Shown: positions 21,708 through 25,532 of the stretch, piece by piece
How the letters are laid out: every line of letters begins with the position of its first letter
How positions within the stretch are numbered: position 1 is the first letter of the stretch
Source: Verrucomicrobiota bacterium
GTDB taxonomy: Bacteria > Verrucomicrobiota > Verrucomicrobiia > Opitutales > Oceanipulchritudinaceae
Direction of reading: 5' to 3'
Assembly (NCBI GenBank): GCA_009908535.1
Contig: JAAAOD010000184.1
Span: 1 to 25,532 of the forward strand
DNA length: 25,532 nucleotides
The notes under the pieces: model-generated
What the model was told of the DNA's origin: nothing
The model's database searches: none
Seen by the model: only the letters and a program-made list of their open reading frames with translations
Translations under genes and position numbers: made by a program

Positions 21708-24700
21708 ATGCTTTCGGAATTCATTCATCTACCCAATCCCGGGGAGACCATCGGTTCCTATTCCCTCGATGAGGTGCTATCCGTAAGCATCCTCGGAAAT
21801 TTTTATCAGGCGACGCATCTCGGGCGCGACGAATCCTGCCTGCTCCATATCCTGCCCGAGGCGCTGCTGAAGGCGGACCCGCGCTTCCCGAAGCGTTACC
21901 GGGAGAGCCTCGAGGCCCAGAAAAAGGTGGAAAACGGATCGCTTCTGCGGGTGCTGGAGACGACGCGCATCGACGGGCGCCTGCTCGTGGAGTATTCAGC
22001 AGGGAAGTACCGATCCGTCAACGGCCTCGTCAAGGACGGGAAGAGTCTCTTGCCACAAAATGAAGTGCAGCGCCACCTGCGGGAAGTGGGGGAGGCCATG
22101 GGCGCGCTGGTGCGCATCGGCCAGCGTCATTGTTTTCTTTCCCCTGATTTCCTCTTCCTTGACGAGGAGGACCGGATGCGGGTGGCCGGGGCGGGCCTTT
22201 TCGAGGCCATCCAGTACAGTGCGTTTGAGCGCTACATCAGCGGAGTGCTCGTCCCGATTTCGGTCAAAAAGGAGAACCGGTTCACGGCGATTGAGATCCT
22301 GAGTCCGGAAATCCGGAATTATAAGGCTCCGAACAACCAGAGCGACTTTTACTGTCTGGGGATGACCGGCTACTACCTTCTGACGGGGAGGAAACCGGAG
22401 CGGCGCTGGGAGCTGCCGTCAAAGCTGCGGCCCGAGGTGGGGGAGGGCTGGGACCTTTTCCTGAGCAAATGTCTCGAGCCCAACCCCTCTGCCCGCTTCC
22501 CTCATTTCCGGGCCTTCCTGCGGGATCTTGAATCCCTTGAGGAATTGAAGAGCAAGCCCCAGCGCGAGGGTGGGTACCTTCTGCGCACCCTCAGCAATGT
22601 CCCCGTCCCGAAAGCCCTTGAGCGGCATATTGGTCTTCGCGGTCTTTTCTTCGCCCGGCTGGCCATGCTGACCCTCGCCGGCGTCCTTGCCGTGGCGACC
22701 GGGCGCCTGCTGTATGATATTCTCATTACGGATATCGGGGACGATGCGCCCGCTCCCTCGGTCCGTCTCGTTGCCGATTCCGGGCGGGCCGATGCCCGTA
22801 TTCTGATTTCCACGACAAACGCTGAGGTTATTATCGGGGGGCAGGGTCAGCGGAGAGTGCGGGTGCCACCGGGGCGGCCCCTCTTTCTCGAACTCCTGAA
22901 AGGGCAGGTCCCGGTGACCGTGCAGGCGCCCCTGCGCAAACCGGTGCGGCTCCTGCTGCGCCCGCAGGAGGAGATGCAGGAAATCAACCTCGACCTTCCC
23001 TTTGCCTTTGTCCCGGTTGCCATCCGGGCGATCCCCGGGACCCGGGTCTACGCCGGCTCGCAGGGGGCGGGCTTCTATGTTGGAGAAGTGGACGAGGAGG
23101 GACGGCTCGACTTGCCGAAGCGCTTTCTCCGCGGCGATTACCAGCTGCGCGCGGAGAGGGAGGGCTATCTGCCGGTGACAACACAGCTTTCCCTTGAGGA
23201 AGCGGCAGTGGACTGGATTCCGCGGCAGGCACCCCTGCCGGCGACCCTTCGGGTTTTGACGGTTCCACAGGGAGCGGAGGTTTTTTTCCGCGGCCGGAAC
23301 CTCGGCGAAACCCCGGTGCGCATCCCCCGTTTATCCCCGGGCGAGGAGCTTTCCTTCACACTCCGGAAAGAGGGATTCCGAACCGAGAAGGCGACGTTCG
23401 TCCTCGAACCCGGAGAGACGAGGACATGGAAAGTGCCGGACCTGACCCCGTCCCGGGGAACCCTGCAAGTGGAGTTGTCCTGGTCTGGCCTGCCTCCGCA
23501 AAACCCCGGGGAGCTGCGTCTCGAGATGAATGGCGACATCCTCGCGAAAGGGCGCGCGATCGGGCGGCACATTGTCCGGGCGGGCAGGCATGACCTCGTC
23601 GTCCGCCATCCGGATTACTTTCCCGCCGCCGCCACGGTCCGCGTGCGCGACCATGAAGCGGTTTCCCTCGAACTCGACCTCAAGCCGCGTCCGGTGCGCC
23701 TGGTGCCCCGGTTCTCCACGGACCATCCGGTCTTTTATCGCGTCAACGGGGAAGCGGCTGCCCTCGAGGAGGAGGGGTTCCTCCCGCTTCCCCCGGGAAA
23801 GGCCACCGAAGTGGAGGTCGAGATTCGCAATTTTCTCAGCGTGAAGAAGGTTTTTCGGGGAAGGGCCAACGAGCGGATTGAATGGAAGGTGCCGCTGCGC
23901 CCTCTTCCGGGACCGGAGGCCGGCGCGGCCTGGAACCCGCCTTACCTGCCCTTGCCGATGGTATGGATCGAGCCGGGAAGTTTCCGGATGGGCAGTCCTC
24001 TCGAGGAGAATCGACGCCTTCCCAACGAGGGATCAGCCACCGCTGTCCGCATGGACCGGGGCTTCTGGATATCCCGGCACGAAGTGACGCAGGAGGTCTG
24101 GCGCCGGGTCATGGACCGCAATCCCAGCCAGTTCGAAGGCGAACAGCATCCGGTCGATTCCGTCAACTGGAGCGAGGCCCGTCGCTTTTGCGCGTTATTG
24201 ACGGATAGGGAAAGGGAGGCCCAACGCGTCCCGCCCGGCTATGTCTACCGCCTCCCGACGGAGGCGGAATGGGAATTCGCCGCGCGCGGGGGAAGCGGTG
24301 CCCCCTTTTCCTTCGGCGATACGGCGACGCCGGAGGACGGCAATTTTCAGGGTCGCTATTCACCGGACACCATCGGCGGCCTCTCTCCCGACGGACGCTA
24401 TGGAACCTTGCCGGTCGGGCGCTTTTCTCCGAATGCCTTCGGCCTGTACGACGTGCACGGGAACGTCGCCGAATGGACCCTGGACCGGTATTGGGACCGC
24501 CTTCCCGGTGGCCGGGAAATCGAGCCGTTGAACCTCTCCCGCGGTCGGGGAAGGGCGGTTCGCGGCGGAAGCTGGAGAGACAGCGCCGACCGGGTACGTT
24601 CGGCCGCCCGCAAAGGCCTTCCTTCCGACGCCGAGCGCAACAGCCTCGGCTTCCGCGTTGTCCTCGCCCGGGAAATCCCCGCTCTTTTTCCGGGCGAAAA

Positions 24701-24716
24701 GCAGAATCAGCCTTGA
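21708..24716 (+). CDS. Pseudokinase - TM - PEGA-like repeats - SUMF1 domain protein
   Basis: The 1002-residue multidomain protein has four parts. Residues 15-275 follow a Ser/Thr kinase fold (SDFYCLGMTGYYLLTGRKP and KCLEPNPSARFPHFRAFLRDLE are the alphaF and C-lobe landmarks), but the catalytic residues are lost. The ATP Lys is His47, HRD is HCF (141-143), the following Lys is Ser145, the Asn is Phe148 and DFG is GAG (161-163). One membrane helix spans about 312-332. Residues 360-730 form about five beta-rich PEGA-like units (clearest at 512-580, VPQGAEVFFRGRNLGETPVRIP). Residues 748-988 are a SUMF1/FGE-like domain (GSFRMGSP, YRLPTEAEWEFAARGG, GLYDVHGNVAEW, AVRGGSW, LGFRVV). The FGE catalytic Cys positions after RGGSW read RDSADRVRSAAR, with no Cys. 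It is likely a transmembrane scaffold or sensor, cytoplasmic N-terminus, exterior C-terminus. Confidence 0.85.
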   Translation: MLSEFIHLPNPGETIGSYSLDEVLSVSILGNFYQATHLGRDESCLLHILPEALLKADPRFPKRYRESLEAQKKVENGSLLRVLETTRIDGRLLVEYSAGKYRSVNGLVKDGKSLLPQNEVQRHLREVGEAMGALVRIGQRHCFLSPDFLFLDEEDRMRVAGAGLFEAIQYSAFERYISGVLVPISVKKENRFTAIEILSPEIRNYKAPNNQSDFYCLGMTGYYLLTGRKPERRWELPSKLRPEVGEGWDLFLSKCLEPNPSARFPHFRAFLRDLESLEELKSKPQREGGYLLRTLSNVPVPKALERHIGLRGLFFARLAMLTLAGVLAVATGRLLYDILITDIGDDAPAPSVRLVADSGRADARILISTTNAEVIIGGQGQRRVRVPPGRPLFLELLKGQVPVTVQAPLRKPVRLLLRPQEEMQEINLDLPFAFVPVAIRAIPGTRVYAGSQGAGFYVGEVDEEGRLDLPKRFLRGDYQLRAEREGYLPVTTQLSLEEAAVDWIPRQAPLPATLRVLTVPQGAEVFFRGRNLGETPVRIPRLSPGEELSFTLRKEGFRTEKATFVLEPGETRTWKVPDLTPSRGTLQVELSWSGLPPQNPGELRLEMNGDILAKGRAIGRHIVRAGRHDLVVRHPDYFPAAATVRVRDHEAVSLELDLKPRPVRLVPRFSTDHPVFYRVNGEAAALEEEGFLPLPPGKATEVEVEIRNFLSVKKVFRGRANERIEWKVPLRPLPGPEAGAAWNPPYLPLPMVWIEPGSFRMGSPLEENRRLPNEGSATAVRMDRGFWISRHEVTQEVWRRVMDRNPSQFEGEQHPVDSVNWSEARRFCALLTDREREAQRVPPGYVYRLPTEAEWEFAARGGSGAPFSFGDTATPEDGNFQGRYSPDTIGGLSPDGRYGTLPVGRFSPNAFGLYDVHGNVAEWTLDRYWDRLPGGREIEPLNLSRGRGRAVRGGSWRDSADRVRSAARKGLPSDAERNSLGFRVVLAREIPALFPGEKQNQP

Positions 24717-24786
24717 CCGATTTGAATGATTTTGATTGAAACCAATCAAAAGTTTCCAAAATCTTTTGTGGAATTTCCTCTGCCCC
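24717..24786 (+). promoter_or_regulatory. AT-rich promoter region of the microcompartment operon
   Basis: This 70-nt stretch is sharply A/T-rich against its GC-rich surroundings, as expected for a regulated promoter. TTGAAA at 24736-24741 could be a -35, but the hexamer 17 nt on (24759-24764, AAATCT) is a poor -10. The putative operator below lies within it. No ribosome site precedes the pduL ATG. Confidence 0.5.
24730..24751. promoter_or_regulatory. Palindromic operator candidate upstream of pduL
   Basis: TTTTGATTG (24730-24738) and CAATCAAAA (24743-24751) are perfect 9-bp inverted arms around AAAC. A second, wider pair, GAAAC (24738-24742) and GTTTC (24752-24756), overlaps it. Position and symmetry suggest the binding site of a repressor controlling the microcompartment genes; published loci of this type include a DeoR-family regulator, which would be a candidate. 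A short terminator for the preceding gene is an alternative, since the arms end in A/T runs. Confidence 0.55.
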
Positions 24787-25452
24787 ATGCCAAAACCTGA
24801 CCGAGCTCTTGTCGAAAAACTGGTCACCGAGGCCGTGTACCGCAAAATGGGGCTGCCCGTGGCGCAGTCGGCCGAGGCGCCAAACCCCCTCGTCGTCAAT
24901 GTGAGCGCCCGTCACTGCCACCTGACCCAGGAAGCGGTGGAAGTTCTCTTCGGGGCGGGGCACAAATTGACCCCGATGAAGTGGCTGTATCAGGAAGGGC
25001 AGTTCGCGGCAAAGGAAACGGTCACCCTGGTCGGCCCGCGCAGCCGCATCATCTCCAATCTGCGCATTCTCGGTCCCTGCCGCAGCCTCAACCAGGTGGA
25101 ACTCGCTTTCACCGATGCCGTCGCTCTCGGGTTCAAGGTGCCGGTGCGGCCCTCCGGCAAGATCGAGGGCACCCCGGGCTGCATGCTCATGGGGCCGAAA
25201 GGGTTCTTCGAAATGAACGAAGGGGTGATCCGGGCCGCCCCGCACGTCCATTTGAGTCCCGCCGATGCCGCTTTTTACGGCGTCAAGGGCGGTGACATGA
25301 TGAAGCTCCGGGTGGGCGGCCCCATCGGGGTGACCTTTGACCGCCTGCTCTCGCGAGTCGATGAAAGCTTCAAGCTGGAAGTGCACATCGATACCGACGA
25401 AGGCAACGCCTGTGGCCTCGGGCCGGACACGCCCGTGGAACTGTTGCCCTGA
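24787..25452 (+). CDS. pduL: PduL-type phosphate propanoyl/acyltransferase
   Basis: This zinc-dependent phosphotransacylase exchanges CoA for phosphate on an acyl-CoA, recycling CoA inside a bacterial microcompartment. The 221-residue protein has two PduL repeats, each with its His metal motif: VNVSARHCHLT and APHVHLSPADA. Further family pieces are MKWLYQEGQFAAKETVTLVGPR and LEVHIDTDEGNACG. The N-terminal 20 residues (PDRALVEKLVTEAVYRKMGL) form an amphipathic helix like the encapsulation peptides that target cargo to the shell. A TTG 17 codons upstream (24736) keeps the frame open but lies in the operator region, so ATG 24787 is chosen. A BMC-H shell gene begins 47 nt downstream. Confidence 0.93.
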   Translation: MPKPDRALVEKLVTEAVYRKMGLPVAQSAEAPNPLVVNVSARHCHLTQEAVEVLFGAGHKLTPMKWLYQEGQFAAKETVTLVGPRSRIISNLRILGPCRSLNQVELAFTDAVALGFKVPVRPSGKIEGTPGCMLMGPKGFFEMNEGVIRAAPHVHLSPADAAFYGVKGGDMMKLRVGGPIGVTFDRLLSRVDESFKLEVHIDTDEGNACGLGPDTPVELLP

Positions 25453-25499
25453 CCTTTCCTTTTCTACGAATCCTCAAACGACGAACAAGGTAAACTACA

Positions 25500-25532
25500 A
25501 TGAATGAATCACTCGGAATGGTCGAGACCAAG
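25500..25532 (+). CDS. BMC-H microcompartment shell protein, partial (5' end)
   Basis: Only 11 codons are inside the window: MNESLGMVETK. This matches the start of hexameric BMC-domain shell proteins of the PduA/EutM/CcmK type, which begin with an almost identical LGMVET(K/R) strand. AAGG lies about 10 nt before the ATG. Placement right after pduL supports a microcompartment operon extending to the right. The rest of the gene and the signature enzyme cannot be seen. Confidence 0.8.
   Translation, partial: MNESLGMVETK

Noticed and set aside
1..25532. CRISPR array, insertion sequence, prophage or toxin-antitoxin genes
   Set aside because: No regularly spaced repeats, transposase, integrase, phage structural or toxin-like ORFs were seen. 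The window is mainly housekeeping genes.

Overview
The window is GC-rich and almost fully coding, with genes packed on both strands. The organism is most likely a Verrucomicrobiota or other PVC-group bacterium. The supporting signs are: a bacterial microcompartment (BMC) locus starting at the right edge (PduL-type phosphotransacylase, then a BMC-H shell protein); a very large pseudokinase/PEGA/SUMF1-type membrane protein; a membrane-anchored helical-repeat protein; a sulfatase remnant; and a lone PilT/PilU ATPase. This assignment is inference from gene content; no rRNA or tRNA gene is present to confirm it.

Layout, left to right. (1) 1-2455, minus strand: dapA-dapB-ruvA, joined by 4-nt ATGA overlaps, then an open frame of unknown identity running off the left edge. 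(2) 2524-4691, plus strand: a PilT/PilU retraction ATPase, a structured non-coding gap of about 300 nt, and a radical-SAM NrdG2-like activase. (3) 4701-4750: a T-shaped nested inverted repeat between convergent genes. (4) 9137-4782, minus strand: a PfkB-family kinase, a possible 35-codon ORF, then proA-nadC-birA, again joined by ATGA overlaps. (5) 9264-10946: a membrane-anchored helical-repeat protein facing a rhodanese. (6) 11045-13353, plus strand: mannose-1-phosphate guanylyltransferase, ruvX, truA, followed by a decayed sulfatase 3' end. (7) 15057-13600, minus strand: cardiolipin synthase. (8) 15148-17653, plus strand: a zinc/manganese-type ABC importer (binding protein, ATPase, permease). 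(9) 19336-17612, minus strand: leuA, overlapping the permease gene tail to tail. (10) 19486-24716, plus strand: coaC, a DUF432-like protein, an MscS channel and a 1002-residue pseudokinase-PEGA-SUMF1 protein in one tight run. (11) 24717-25532: an AT-rich promoter-like gap with a 9-bp-arm palindrome, then pduL and the start of a BMC-H gene.

Most of the window is housekeeping: lysine/cell wall (dapAB), recombination (ruvA, ruvX), cofactors (nadC, birA, coaC), amino acids (proA, leuA), envelope (manC, cls), metal uptake and RNA modification (truA). The parts most likely to reward follow-up are the coaC-DUF432-mscS-pseudokinase run, the BMC locus edge with its putative operator, and the unexplained inverted repeats at 3640-3717, 4701-4750 and 8068-8106. 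The BMC locus looks like the known planctomycete/verrucomicrobial type, so it is not in itself new. No CRISPR array, insertion sequence, phage gene or RNA gene was recognised.
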